From Hepsetus odoe (Eukaryota; Chordata; Actinopteri; Characiformes; Hepsetidae): 64,000 nucleotides of DNA. Every line of letters starts with the position of its first letter. Within the stretch, counting starts at the first letter, position 1. The notes under the pieces were generated by a model that ran no database searches, was not told the origin of the DNA, and saw only the letters and a list, made by a program, of their open reading frames with translations. The stretch spans positions 14,323,920 to 14,387,919 of the forward strand of contig CM029370.1 of assembly GCA_017165825.1 (NCBI GenBank), written 5' to 3'. Positions 11,213 through 23,090 of the stretch are shown here, piece after piece. Both the position numbers and the translations under genes were made by a program.

Positions 11213-14200
11213 TTAAACATCACTAAAACTTTTATAAGTTCCAGGGTGCAGGGCTGACTTGTATTTTAAGGATGAGATACGCTTGGCAGCTAGCCCCTCA
11301 AATGAGACATTATGGCTTGCGGTGTCTGCAGATCTGCTGGAAACACTTCGCTCTGAATAGGGTGTGACTGTGTCTTTATAATGATCTGACAGGCCTTGTT
11401 TATCACTGTCTTGTGAAGTCAAACTGAACCCATCCATGGCTCTCCTTTTCTGATGAAACAATAATCTTCTTCGCTCCTGCCTTTGACGGGCTTGAGAACT
11501 GTCTCTTAGGTACTCTCTGGCTTCATCATTTATGGGGGAATTTGGAGGTGTTTCTTTAATGACTTGGTTAGCATCCTGAGGGGGTACATCTGCATCCAGA
11601 GTCCTTGGTTTGGGAGTTGAGAATTGCAGAGATCTTGTGGGCTTGGGTAATTTGTAAAGTGAAAAGCTGTTGCTTTCACTGCTAAGGGTTGATGAGACAG
11701 ACTGCCCCTTTACCTCAGAATCTGTTGAGCCTGCTCTCCCATCTGATATATGGGATATTGGAGTTTGGAAGTGAGGTTTAAATCTAAAATTTAAAATTTG
11801 AGAATAAGGTTCCGTATGTGTAAAGTGAACATACCTTTTCACTTTTGGTATCTGATCAAAAGATGCACTTATCTGTTTAAAGAAACTTCCGTCTAATACA
11901 TTTTCATGTTGGTATGCTAAACTAGACAGCTTTGACTCTGCATTTATCTTATCTGATGAATGACTTGGAATCTGAGGTTCAGATAGTGTGAACTGAACTT
12001 TTGGAACTCGATCAAGAGATCGAGTACCTATTGGCAGAAAACTTTCTCCCTTCTTTGTTGTACTAAACTCTTCCTCTTCTGAAGAACCAGATTCTGTGAC
12101 CCTTTCTGTTTGTAAAGATGAAGACTTGGCTGATAAGGGAGGGTGTGTAAACTTTAGGTATCGCTTCAATTTTGGTATTTTATTCACTGATGGAGCTACA
12201 TTTTTAATGAAGCAATCTTCCTCAGAGGCTGGGTTGGTATCATCTTCAGCTGTTATCATGACTCGTTGAGTGTTGACTGTTGATGACCGATTCGGAGGGT
12301 AAAATTCAGTTTGTGAAAACTGAATGTATCTTTTCACTTTTTGTAAATAATCAAAAGAAACATACATTCCTTCAAAGAAATGGTCTTTGTTGCTGCTTGG
12401 CTTTGCTTCATTGCCAGATGAGAAGCCTGAAGCAGGAGATTCATATTGTGTGAACTGTATGTATCTTTTTACTTTTGGAATTTCACAAAGAGAACTGTCA
12501 GTTTTCCCAAAGAAGTTGTCTTCATTGATTGAATTGACATCTTGGATTCTTTCTAATTTTGGCTTTGTCAAAAGTTCGGGTGTAGCCATTTGTCTGTCTA
12601 AATATAGCTCTGCAGGCTGAGCTGAACGTATAGATCCAGATTGTGTGAATTCAATGTATTTCTTTACTTTTGGTATTCCATCAAGAAATGTGTCAATTTG
12701 CCCAAAGAAACCATGTTTTTCTGCATCTGCTTTGACTCTATCTTCAGATGAAGAATTATTCCTTATTGTTTCTGTGCCTTTATGAATTGTCTCTGTTTCA
12801 GAAGGAATTTGAGAGACAGGTTCATATTTTGTGAACTTGATGTATGTCTTCACATTTGGTACTCTGTCAAGAGTTATATTTATTTGCTCAAAGAAATGAT
12901 CTCTCTTAGAGGTTGGATCAGGCTTGTTCTTAAAAGAAGCATCAGACTGAGGCTCTACTTGTGAGAACTGAACGTACCTCTTCATCTTTGGCACTGCATT
13001 AAGAGATGTTGCTATTTGCCCAAAGAAACTGTCTCTTGTAATTTTATCTTCAGATGAAGATTCATATGCCATAGAATCTTCATCTGGTGTGATTATTTGT
13101 GTTTTTTTTGATAACTGGAGGAGACCTTGAGGCTGAGGTTCAGATTGTGTGAACTGAATGTATCTCTTCACTTTTGGTACTCCATTAAGAGATGTACTTG
13201 TTTGCCTAAAGAAATTCTCTCCCTTAATGGGACTGAGCTCAACCTCAGATGATGAATCACATTGTTTGGATTGTACTTTTGTCTCCAACTTTGGTGTGAT
13301 CCAAGATGTTGTAGACTGAGCTGAAGTTTGCAGTTCAGATTGTGTAAACTGAATGTATCTTTTCATTTTTGGCACTTTTACAAAGGGCACATCCACTTGC
13401 TCAAGACACATGTATCCTGTAGTGCCTGGGCCATACTCATTTTCAAACATAGATCCTACTGGTGGGATCTTTTCTACATTTAAAGATGTTAGAGTCGAAA
13501 TTGAAGGTTCAGATTGTGTGAAATAGACATATCCTTTAACCTTTGGTACTTCGTTTAGAGATGCACTTATTTGCTCAAAGAAATTGTAGTCTTTAGTTTT
13601 GGGCTCAGCCTCAAGAGCTGAATCATATTTCTTAGACAATGGTGTAGACTGAGCCAAAAATGTAGGCTCAGATTGTGTGAACCGAATATATCTTGTCACT
13701 TTTGGCACTTGTTTAAGGGTTGTATTTGCTTGTTCATAGAAATTGTCTCCTTCAGAAGCTGAACTGAGTTCATCCTCAGGTTTCAAATCAGATCTTACAG
13801 TCTGTGTTTTAGTCAGTACCACTGGTGGAACTTCAGTGTTCAAAGGTGCTGAAGACCATTCATGTAAATCTTGAGGTTCAGAACGTTTGAATTGAATGTA
13901 TCTTTTAACTTTTGGCATTTCATCAAGAGACATATCAATTTGCGTGAATAAACCATCTCCTTCAAAGGCTGGAGTGAGCTCATGCTCAAATGAAGAATCA
14001 GATCTCATAGATTGTGTTTTAGTCCCCAAAACCTTTTCTACCTTTAAAGTTTTTGATGGGGAACGAGCTGATAGTTGAGACTCAGATTGTACAAACTTGA
14101 GGTACCTTTTCACTTTTGGCACTCCAGGAAATGTACTTATTTGATTGGAAAATCTTCCTTCCTTCAGAGTTGGACTGGCCTCATTTTTTGTGGGTTTCAG

Positions 14201-17200
14201 TTTACCCCCTAACAATGTGGTGACACTTTCTGTTTTTAGAGGAAATGATGACAACTCATTTGAAGGTTGGGACTCAGACTGTATGAACTTAATGTATCTG
14301 TTTACTTTTGGCACTCCATTAAGAGATGTGCCTATTTGCACAAAGAAATTCTCTCGTTCATTGGTTGGACTGAAAATTTGTTCAGATGAAGAAGCAGATG
14401 TTGCATTTTGTGTTTTAGTCTCTAACTCTGGTATGACTCTTTCTGTCCTTATAGATGGTGGGAGTAGACTGGAGGTATGAGGCTCCGATTTTGTGAACTG
14501 AATGTATCTTTTCACCTTTGACACTCCATCAAGAGATGGACTTATTTGGCTAAAGAAACTGTCTTCCTCAGAAGCTGGACTAAATTCATTCTTAGTTGAA
14601 GATACAGATGTTAAAGAATGCATTTTGGATTCAAACTCTGGTGTGACCATTTTTGTCTTCACAGGAGTTAATGGGCATTCAGCTGAAGGTAGAGTAGTAG
14701 GTAGAGTGAACTGAATGTATCTTCTTACCTTTGGCACTTTTTCAACAGATGGACTTATTTGTTCATTGAGGCTGTCTCCCCCATGCGTCTGAATGTGTTT
14801 TTTATCTGATGAAGAATATGATTTCTCAGGTTGTGTTTCAGTCTCAAAGACCAAGTGAGCTGAAGATTGAGCTTCTGTCTTTGTGAACTGAATGTATCTT
14901 TTCACTTTTGGTAGTCCATTGACATATGGGTCTATTTGCTCAAAGAAACCGGCATCGCAGATTGGACTGAGCTCATCCTCAGATAACTCAGGTATTCCAT
15001 ACCTTTTCTGTGTGACCCTTTCTGCTTCTAAAGGTGTTGATGGACATTTAACAGGAGGCTGAGCTTCTGATTGTGAGAAATGGAGATATCTCTTTATCTT
15101 TGGCATGGAATCCAAAGCAAGATTTATCTTTCGAAAGAAATTTTCTTCAGAGGAGGAATTTGGGATGGGCGAATCACATCCTGCCTTTGCTATGGGTGTA
15201 GATCCATACTGAATCGGAGTTTGAGGATTAGTGGCTGAGAACAGAAGAGCTTTTTTAAGCTTTGGGAGTTGATTAAAAGCTTGTCCTAATGTTCCAAAGA
15301 AACTTTCTTCACTGGTGTCACTATTTGTTTTAGATGTGGATTGAACAGCATTTTCCTCTGTTTCAGCCCCCGTTTGGTTAGACAACAGACTTAGTCTTTT
15401 AATGCTCTTTCTCTCTCCTTCTGCATTGGTCTTCTCCTCAATATCTGTGCTGCTTGAGGAGTTGTCAAAGTTGATATTAACGGTGTTGTTCAGGTTTTTG
15501 ACTGGAATGGTAATTGCCCTGTTAACCTCAGGTTCTGCTGTTATCTGAATTCTTTCAGGGTGGTCAGTTTTTCCAACTGGTTTTTCTTCACCTTCACTGG
15601 AGTTACAGGCAACTGATCTGTCAGTCATCAAGTGGCCTGTCATTTGACTGGTCCTATAAACAGGATGCACATGGTATTGTCTAGGTCCTTCTTCATCAGT
15701 TTGGATATTTGAAGAGCCAGAGGGCTCATGCTGGATTGGAAATGGCTCATCATCAAAACTGTCTCCTCGATCAAAGGTCTCATGTGCATCTGATGGGTGC
15801 ATGTCTTGTCTGACCCCTGTGCTTGTCTCGACATGTAAAGCATCCTGTTCTGGAGTAGGAAACCATTTTTTTATAAGGCCATCATTTCCTGACTTTGGAT
15901 TATTCAATACTTCTGACTTTTCATCTTCTTCTGGGTTTACAGTGTATAGAGATTGTTCTCTGTCAGTCAGACCACTTTCACTTGAGTTGCAGGAACTAAG
16001 TTTATCAGACATTTTATCCACAGACATTTCCTTCTCAACAAGTGCATAATCCAGAACAGCAACACGGCTGCTTGATCTTGGAGAGTCGTCAGTGAATGAA
16101 AAACTCTCCCCACTATCATTCCATAATTCTGGGTCCAGGTCATCAGCACTCTCTTCTTTCTCTGAAAATGGATCAATCACAAATTGCAGTTTTATAGCTT
16201 GTTGACCTGTGCTACTTTCCTTTTCTTCATGTATGGTGACTACAGGAGAATCTACACTTTGCTCTATCGACTCTTTTACTTCACAACAGGACTCCAGTTT
16301 TTGGGGCAATCCGGAGCAGCTGGATGCAGGTGATATGCTTCTGTCCTCTAACTCTGTGATGTCCCCTGGATCTGGAATGGGCTCAGACTCCATGACTTTG
16401 CTTCTTTCATCATCAGGATATTCATAAATGGACTGAGGGTCAGATGCTTTTGCATTAGCCTCTCTCAAAGAAACTTCTTTGGTCACCTGTAGAGAACTGC
16501 TGGAAATGCTGCTTTTCTTGTGCTCCAGTTCCTCCATCTCAAGACACTGAGTTTCAACATTGTTGATTGAGGATTCACTCCCCAGTGTGTCATCATATGA
16601 AACATATGTGTTATTCTCAGAAGAGGTGTCTAATTTACCCTCTTCTACAGTGACATAATAAGGAACATTGCCACCACAGTCACTGACTTCTGTGACCCCA
16701 CCAAATGTCACCCTTGATCCCACTCTCACTTCATGTACATGGTCATCTGGATCAGAATATCCTTCATTCACATATGGATTTGGTTCAGTTGTAGAAGTCC
16801 TGTGATTTGTTGATGTCGTTGATGAATCCCTCTTCGTTCGAATTCTTTTACATAGTTTGTCCAGAAATGGCCTTAACACAACACCAAGGATAAAGGCCAC
16901 AATGAATGTAATAAAGACAGAAAGGCACACAGCTAGTACAAAGTTAGATTGTGTCACAGCTCGCACGTTCCTTTGAATGTTCATGTTGTCTTCTCTAGTG
17001 AGTTCATCTAAAACATTTTGGGCTTCTCGTGGTAGTCTTGCATTATGGACCCCTTTACGAACATGTAGATTAAAAATTGAAACGTGTTTTTCCTGAAATC
17101 CAGAGACACAGACATAAAGTCCTGCATGCTGCTCTGTGATGTTGCTGATAAAAAGAACTTGCTGATTCTCTGAAACTTTCCCATGAGGTGTCCACCACTG

Positions 17201-20200
17201 AGACTCTAGGAAGTCTGATGAGTCTTAAGAAAACAAAAAAAAAGGATTTTATTTAATAGTTATTATAGTAAAAATAGTAAAATTATATTATAGTAAAAAA
17301 GCATCTTCTCTTATTTTCATTGATTTGTGCATAAAACTGCTCTGAAAAAAGGCCCTAATTTACTTCTGATTTCCTCAACCTGAAGAAACATAACTTGCAC
17401 AACTCACAGTTTTTAAATGATTTGATTTGGTGAAGGACAGAAACAATTTTGTAAATGAACAAAGTAGAGGAACTGAAAAAGGGGTTAAACAGCTTTTCAC
17501 ATCATTATACCAAATGTTTGCCAAGAGCAAAGAATTCTACATATTTTTTCTTCTTTCTGCTAAGATTTAAGACTCAAACAAACATGAGAATGAGTACCTT
17601 TGGTGATTATTGCACAGGAAAGCAATAATTCTGTCCCCTCATCCACAGTCATCTCCTTCTGGAAACCTGGTGTGCTGTAAATAGGTGGTGGACAGGTAAG
17701 ATCTGATTCCTCCAGATCTAGCAGATCCTTTCCAGCATGGTGAGCAGGAGAGAAACACACCATTTTCCATTCTGGTTTACTCAGCGCATTGTCAAAACTT
17801 AGCCATCTCCTTATTGTCTTAAAGTTGCAGTCACATCTCCACCTATTTCCAGAAATGGCCACCAAGGTGTTGAAGTTCCGTAGAGAAAGGTAAGCAGGCA
17901 GTGGTATGGTGGTGAGGAGGTTAAAGCTCAGGTCAAGGACCTAGGCAGTATAATAGATACAGGAACTATTACCATATAACAGTTTTACCCTAACCCTAGT
18001 GTGGGTTTGATGTACACATTTGAAGGAAATAATCAGATTTTTTACAATTTTTTTTAACCTATACCTTTCCCTGATGTCTGTTACCTGTAGACTTGACAGA
18101 TCTTTAAAGGCCTGTGGGTGAATGATGTTGATGAAGTTATGCTGGAGATGGACAGCTTTAAGATGAGTACACCCAGCTAAATCAGCAGGTCCAAGCTCAG
18201 AGATCTTGTTATAGGAGAGGAGAAGTACCTGGAGGGATTTAACACTGCAGAGCCCTGGGGAGGATGGAGATGACAAAAGATGTAATAAAAATTGTGTTAT
18301 AGAAATTGATTGATCATTATGGTTAACTCAGCCTGCCACCTTCACACTCTATTTTATTTGTATTTATTTCTAGTTGTATGTGCTGACTGGGCACGGTTCT
18401 GGTTGTTAGGTCTGAGGCAACTCATGACATAATATCCTGTACGCTTTAAGATCTCAAAGCAGCTGCAGCATGGCTCCAATATTTTCTGTGAATGCTCTAG
18501 CTAAGCTGCCCCTCTCTATTAATATATAATAACATCCTGTCTACATTGTCTGTCTATATGCACTATAGCTTTGCATTCTAATTTTTCAGTTGCACCTTAA
18601 ATTCATTCATCACCTCAGCTGCTTGGAATGATTAGAATGGCAGGGGGTTCTGGAGCCTGTCACAACATGAATTAAATAATTAATCAATTAAGGGATAAAG
18701 GATGGGGTTTTCAGTGGTTTTGTCTTGTCATAACTGTATTGTAACTGCTCATTCTAATAATTTCAACACTCAATGGGCATCTTCAGTTCATAATGCATTT
18801 TGTAGGTGTACAGCTCATCATTTATGTGAACCTTTAACTTTAGCCTAGTGGCTGATAAAACAATGTTGCTACTTAAGGTTGGTCAGTGCATTAAAAATAC
18901 TGAGAAAACTGGGGAAGTCTGCCTACTCTATTTTGAGGGCTGCATAGACTGCTGAGCAGAACGGAGCATCTGCTGCTCAGGGTGTCATTGGAGAAGCGAG
19001 GCTGTGCACTGACTCACAAATAGCTGAGAGATGCTGTTATCTGTGCAGTCTGAGTCCACCATAATAACCCAAATTTCAGTAACTCGCCCAGATTCAGGGG
19101 CTATCTTTCAGATTATTTGAATTATAAAGCTCATCTTGGGAGGGTTGGGCTTTTCAATGATATTTATGGCTGCTTTTGAAGAAAGAGATCCTTGACCTCA
19201 ATCTTGGAACGACCAATACTAGGTTGTGAATGCTGATTTTGGTTGTAGTAAAAAAGACACTTTATATGAGTTGACAAAACTTTGGAAAGCAGAGGTCTAG
19301 AAACACTACAAAAGTGAAACCTTCTCATGAAAGTAGAAGCTGGTATGTCCTAGGGCATATGCTGACCCATTTACTTTCCTCCTTCTCTAATATAAAGCCC
19401 CATATAGTTCCCTCCAAAAGTGTTTGAAGAGAAAGGCCAATTAATTTGTTGTTGCTATGCACAGAACACATTTGGGTTTGACATCAAAATATGAAAATGA
19501 GATGAGAGATCATTTTTTCCCCTTTCATTTCTTGGTACTCACATTAAGATACTTATGCTAAATTACACTGAACATAGTTTTGTGTGCATCAGACTTCACA
19601 GTCTTTAAGGTGAACTAAAAGTAATGTGGTAGAATTTTTTTTCCAGAAAATTATTAATAATTTTTGGTTGCATATCCTTTGCAATAACTGCATTAAGCCT
19701 GCAACCCACTGACTTATGCTTTAGCTCATTTGAAAAACTAAGTGGTCAGATACTGCAGTGATGCTTTATTTATTTTTTTAATCTAATTTAACACATCTAG
19801 ATTTAAATACCAGTAAATAAATGCTGAAAATCTTAAACTCTCATCTCATGTTCCTCACTCTCAAAGCAAGATGACTTCAATGCATAGCAAGAACACATTA
19901 ATTGGCCTTGCTGTTCCAATACTTTCAGAGGAGACATTATGATTGTAAATTCTGCATTTAACATATTCAGCTTTACCTGCAAAAGATGACTCAGTGACTC
20001 AGATTCCCGAAAGAAATGTATTACTAATCAGTTTTATCCATGACAAACCAGTGATTTACCCGTTCTAATAATTTTCAATCAAAGTAAAGGGGCATTCATA
20101 GATCTTCCATTTGGATGTGGAACAGAAAAATGAAGTAGGTGCTGTCTCATTCAGATGACATCATTGCTAATCTTATTTCACTGCAGAGACTGAATGAGTG

Positions 20201-22496
20201 TTAACAGTAATAATTAATCTTTTATCTGTCACAGCCAACATGACATTTTGCAATTTGTGCTAAGGTTCTATTTAGCTGATCAAGATCCCCAGCTGCAGCA
20301 GTAAACCTTAGCTAACCATGACCCTGTTCCCAGTTCAACTATTGTCCTTCCTTTTTCTGTTTTTGGTAGGTATTAGCCATTGCATATCAGGAACACCCCA
20401 GAAGATCTATTGTTTCGATAATGCTCTGACCCAATCATCTAGCCTTCACAATCTAGTCCTAGCCAAACTATTTTTACTGCTTCCAGATAATCAACTTCAA
20501 GAACTCAATGTTCACGTGTTGTCTCATATATCCTACTCCCTGACAGTTTGAAAGTTAAATTTTCACAAATACATGAATGAAATACCTTCACAGTGTTTTG
20601 TGATAACTGTGTCCTTTTTATAGTAAATTCTGAAATGCAAAGCACCCAGGGAGCAGTAATGGAGACGGTACCTTGCTTAAGGGCAATCTACTAGTCTGGG
20701 ATTCAAACCCAAAATCTTCTGATCCTGGGGCCAACTCCCTAACCACTAAGCCACCGTTTTTCAGCATTGTTCCTAAGATGCATAAAGAAATGTCAACTAG
20801 AGAATTCAGTGCTTACTGAAAACCCCTTTTAAAATGAAGAGTTATGTATTATTATTTTGTTTGTAACACAACTAAGGTCTTGTTTTTAAAATAGTATATA
20901 TTGTAATAGGTCTATATTAGAGAACAGATTGAGATGCATATCACGTTGATGAGATATCCAGTGAGTGAAGCGTTAATGTGGTCATACGATGCAGGAGAAT
21001 CCGGAAGAGCTGTGGTCATGAAGGAGCAAGGAGCTGCACTGGTTTAGGTTTCTGGCAGGCTCCAAATCAACTCTTAGATGCTTTTTTAAATGTTTAGAAA
21101 GAAATCTGATTATTCACTTATTCATGTACACCCAAAAGGCTTCTCATTATCACATATTTCAAAATACATGAACATTTATTATGAACTGTTGCCAAGTTCT
21201 CCTTTTCGAGTTATTTATCAGGTTTCACCACAGAGAATGTTAGGATGAGGCGCTCTCGTACACTATGGGGAACCTGAGTACCACTGTGAACTCACCTATT
21301 TCAAGAGAAATTTCCTGCTTGTATTAGTCATATTAAACATAATTACATCCTAGGAAACCTGTACTATTAGTGATATTTTTTATCACTGGCTGGGACCCTT
21401 GTGCGTAGGGGATGTACCATTTGATCATGTGATCACAATCTCGTAATTTCTCCTTTCACATGCTGTGAACGACATGAAGATGATACCTGACATGCCTTCT
21501 GAAAAGCACAGCAACAATACTTTATTCCATACATGAAAACTGGTAGTGTTCTCTTTACGCAGGAAAATAGTAAGCACGGAATAGTCACCAACACAAAAAT
21601 CTGCAAAAGATGACTGTGAACACAATAACTGTGATAACTATGGAATGCTTTCGGATCTTTAAACAATGTCGTGCCTTTTTTTACAACCTTAACAACGCAT
21701 TGGAATGTCGGTGCCCAGCCCTTTTACTCTCTGGGTGGGTCATTTGATTGGCTAAAGGACGCTGTTGATTTCAAAGTGTCACCGAGCAAAGGTCTAGTGA
21801 TTATTATGTTAAAAAGGAATTTACTACAGGACGAAGAATCTGATAAATGCAGACATTGCATATATCTTCATTTATTATTTCCACCGACATTTCTATTTGA
21901 AAATGAGCCAATTAGAAGTGTGGGATTTCCTTCAATGCTGATGAATTTCACTCTTATGCGGCTGTGGACTTGATTTTCAGTTACATACAAGGTGTGCGAA
22001 GTCCCCAGAACATGTGTGTGAGGCAGTGAGTGTTGCTCTCACCTCTTGGTATTTGTTTTAACTGGTTTCTCTCAGCAGACAGCAGCTGAAGATCAGGTGC
22101 CCATGACACACAGCGCTCTTTGCTGCCTGTAAGGTTCTTGGTGCTTTCCATACTTTTCCCCAAACACATCGACAGACTCTCCAGTGCATTATCCCCCACC
22201 CAAAAATGCTGAAGCCCTCTCAAACGGTTGTGACCAGACCAAAGAGGAAGCAGAGACTGAATTGCATTATGGGATAAGTCCAGGCCTGTGGCAGTTGCAG
22301 GGATACGCGCCGGGGCTTTGGACAGGCCCGATGAAGAGCAGTTTAGCAGTGCTGTTCTTTGACATAGGCAGGGGATTAGACAGGTAGGTGCTGGGGGGAG
22401 TGTGTATGCCCCCCACAGTTGGAGATACAGGACCACAACATAGGGCACTGAGCTGGTGACTGACATCACAGCAAGCCCTGTACAATAGAAAGACAT
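11213..22496 (-). CDS. lrrc66: Leucine-rich repeat-containing protein 66, giant form with Ig domain and repeat tail
   Basis: Four coding exons on the minus strand: 22496-22043, 18254-18085, 17940-17598 and 17223-11213. They total 6978 nt (2325 aa), with frame kept across every GT/AG junction. In order: signal peptide (a second Met at 22466 gives a tidier one), cysteine-rich LRR N-cap, about six leucine-rich repeats (for example LQVLLLSYNKISEL), an LRR C-cap (NRWRCDCNF), one Ig-like domain (LLLSC, WWTP, AGLYVCVSG), a membrane helix at 16,920-16,860 and a long Ser/Thr/Glu-rich cytoplasmic tail. The membrane segment AVCLSVFITFIVAF is nearly identical to human LRRC66, and the position beside sgcb and dcun1d4 agrees. 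Human LRRC66 is about 880 aa; the extra length here is mostly a 21-copy repeat tail. The function is not established; the layout suggests a type I cell-surface receptor or adhesion protein. Confidence 0.93.
11600..15315 (-). repeat. lrrc66: 21-copy degenerate protein repeat array in the Lrrc66 tail
   Basis: Each unit has a lead-in (FFxQIxxSLNx) and a core close to VPKVKRYIQFTQSEPQ, then a variable Ser/Thr/Glu/Pro-rich linker. Reading along the protein, cores lie near 15250, 15090, 14900, 14720, 14505, 14300, 14110, 13900, 13690, 13530, 13355, 13165, 12980, 12850, 12665, 12465, 12335, 12160, 12000, 11835 and 11640. The mean spacing is about 180 nt (60 residues), ranging from about 130 to 215. 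The first and last copies are the most diverged (LPKLKKALLF, LPKPTRSLQF). One copy near 12000 has lost KRYI in frame, leaving VPKVQFTLSEPQ. Cores are well kept while linkers vary in length and sequence, as expected if the core is under selection. I do not recognise the module from a named family. Confidence 0.92.
16860..16950 (-). other. lrrc66: Lrrc66 transmembrane helix and juxtamembrane tyrosine motifs
   Basis: The hydrophobic stretch FVLAVCLSVFITFIVAF is followed by a basic stop-transfer segment (KLCKRIRTKR). About 50 residues further on is NPYVNEGYSD. From memory, human LRRC66 has a near-identical helix and a similar YSNEGF element. YxN is the consensus for Grb2-type SH2 binding once phosphorylated, so this short region may be a conserved signalling element. 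The helix is certain from composition; the signalling role is inference. Confidence 0.7.
18255..22042 (-). other. lrrc66: lrrc66 first intron
   Basis: This 3.8-kb intron separates the exon ending in the codons for NQLKQIPR from the exon starting LCSVKSLQ. Apart from one SINE copy (20650-20762) it holds no feature I can recognise. The short open frames in it look random. Confidence 0.8.
20650..20762 (-). mobile_element. Truncated tRNA-derived SINE, family A
   Basis: Read on the minus strand, it begins with a tRNA-like A box (GTGGCTTAGTGGTTAGGGAG), then a B box region (GGGTTTGAATCCC), and ends in the family block ACCGTCTCCATTACTGCTCCC. It lacks the 3' tail seen in the full copy at 31192-31455. 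Confidence 0.85.
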
Positions 22497-22564
22497 GATG
22501 TGTATGATGGGAGTAACTGTGCAGTTTCCATAGGTTGTTAAGAAAGCATCAAAAATTACTTGTA

Positions 22565-23090
22565 CATACAGTACTGTGCAAAAGTTTTAGGCAGGTGTGA
22601 AAAAATGCTGTAAACAAAGAATGCTTTCAGAAATATAAATAATGATTGTTTATTTTTATCAATTTACAAAATGCAAAGTGTGCGAACAAAAGAAAAATCT
22701 AAATGAAATCAATATTTGGTGTTACTACCTTTTGCCTTCAAACCAGCATCAGTTCTTCTAGGTACACTTGCACAAAGTCAGGGATTTTGTAGGATTATAG
22801 TCGGTGTATGATCAACCAGTTTTACCAAACAGGCGCTGATGATCATCAGTGTCACACGGAGGTTGAAACACAGTCATGTTTGGAACAACCTACCTGCCGA
22901 GTTCCTTCAAAAACTGTGTGCAAGTGTACCTAGAAGAACTGATGCTGTTTTGAAGGCAATGGGTGGTCACACCAAATATTGATTTGATTTAGATTTCTCT
23001 TTTGTTCATTCACTGCATTTTGTTGATTGATGAAAATAAATGATTAACACTTCCATTTTTGAAAGGTTCCATGCTTTTTCTTGTTGTTTA
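22565..23090. mobile_element. Tc1/mariner-derived fold-back element
   Basis: The left end contains the Tc1-type terminal sequence CAGTACTGTGCAAAAG. About 175 bases on the left (22615-22790) and 180 on the right (22905-23085) are imperfect reverse complements; for example cttctaggtacacttgcac at 22756 mirrors gtgcaagtgtacctagaag at 22919. The copy is a large palindrome with a short spacer. The spacer side keeps what looks like a fragment of transposase coding sequence. The right outer terminal repeat is missing, so it is probably a dead internal-deletion product. It lies just upstream of lrrc66 exon 1. Confidence 0.75.

Noticed and set aside
12387..14714. Several plus-strand open frames inside the lrrc66 terminal exon
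   Set aside because: They repeat the antisense of the 21-copy array (for example MYLFTFG) and are shadows of the real minus-strand frame.
11600..15315. CRISPR-like array, because of regular spacing of about 180 nt
   Set aside because: The repeats are protein-coding, degenerate at DNA level and in a vertebrate gene; spacers and repeats are not of CRISPR type.
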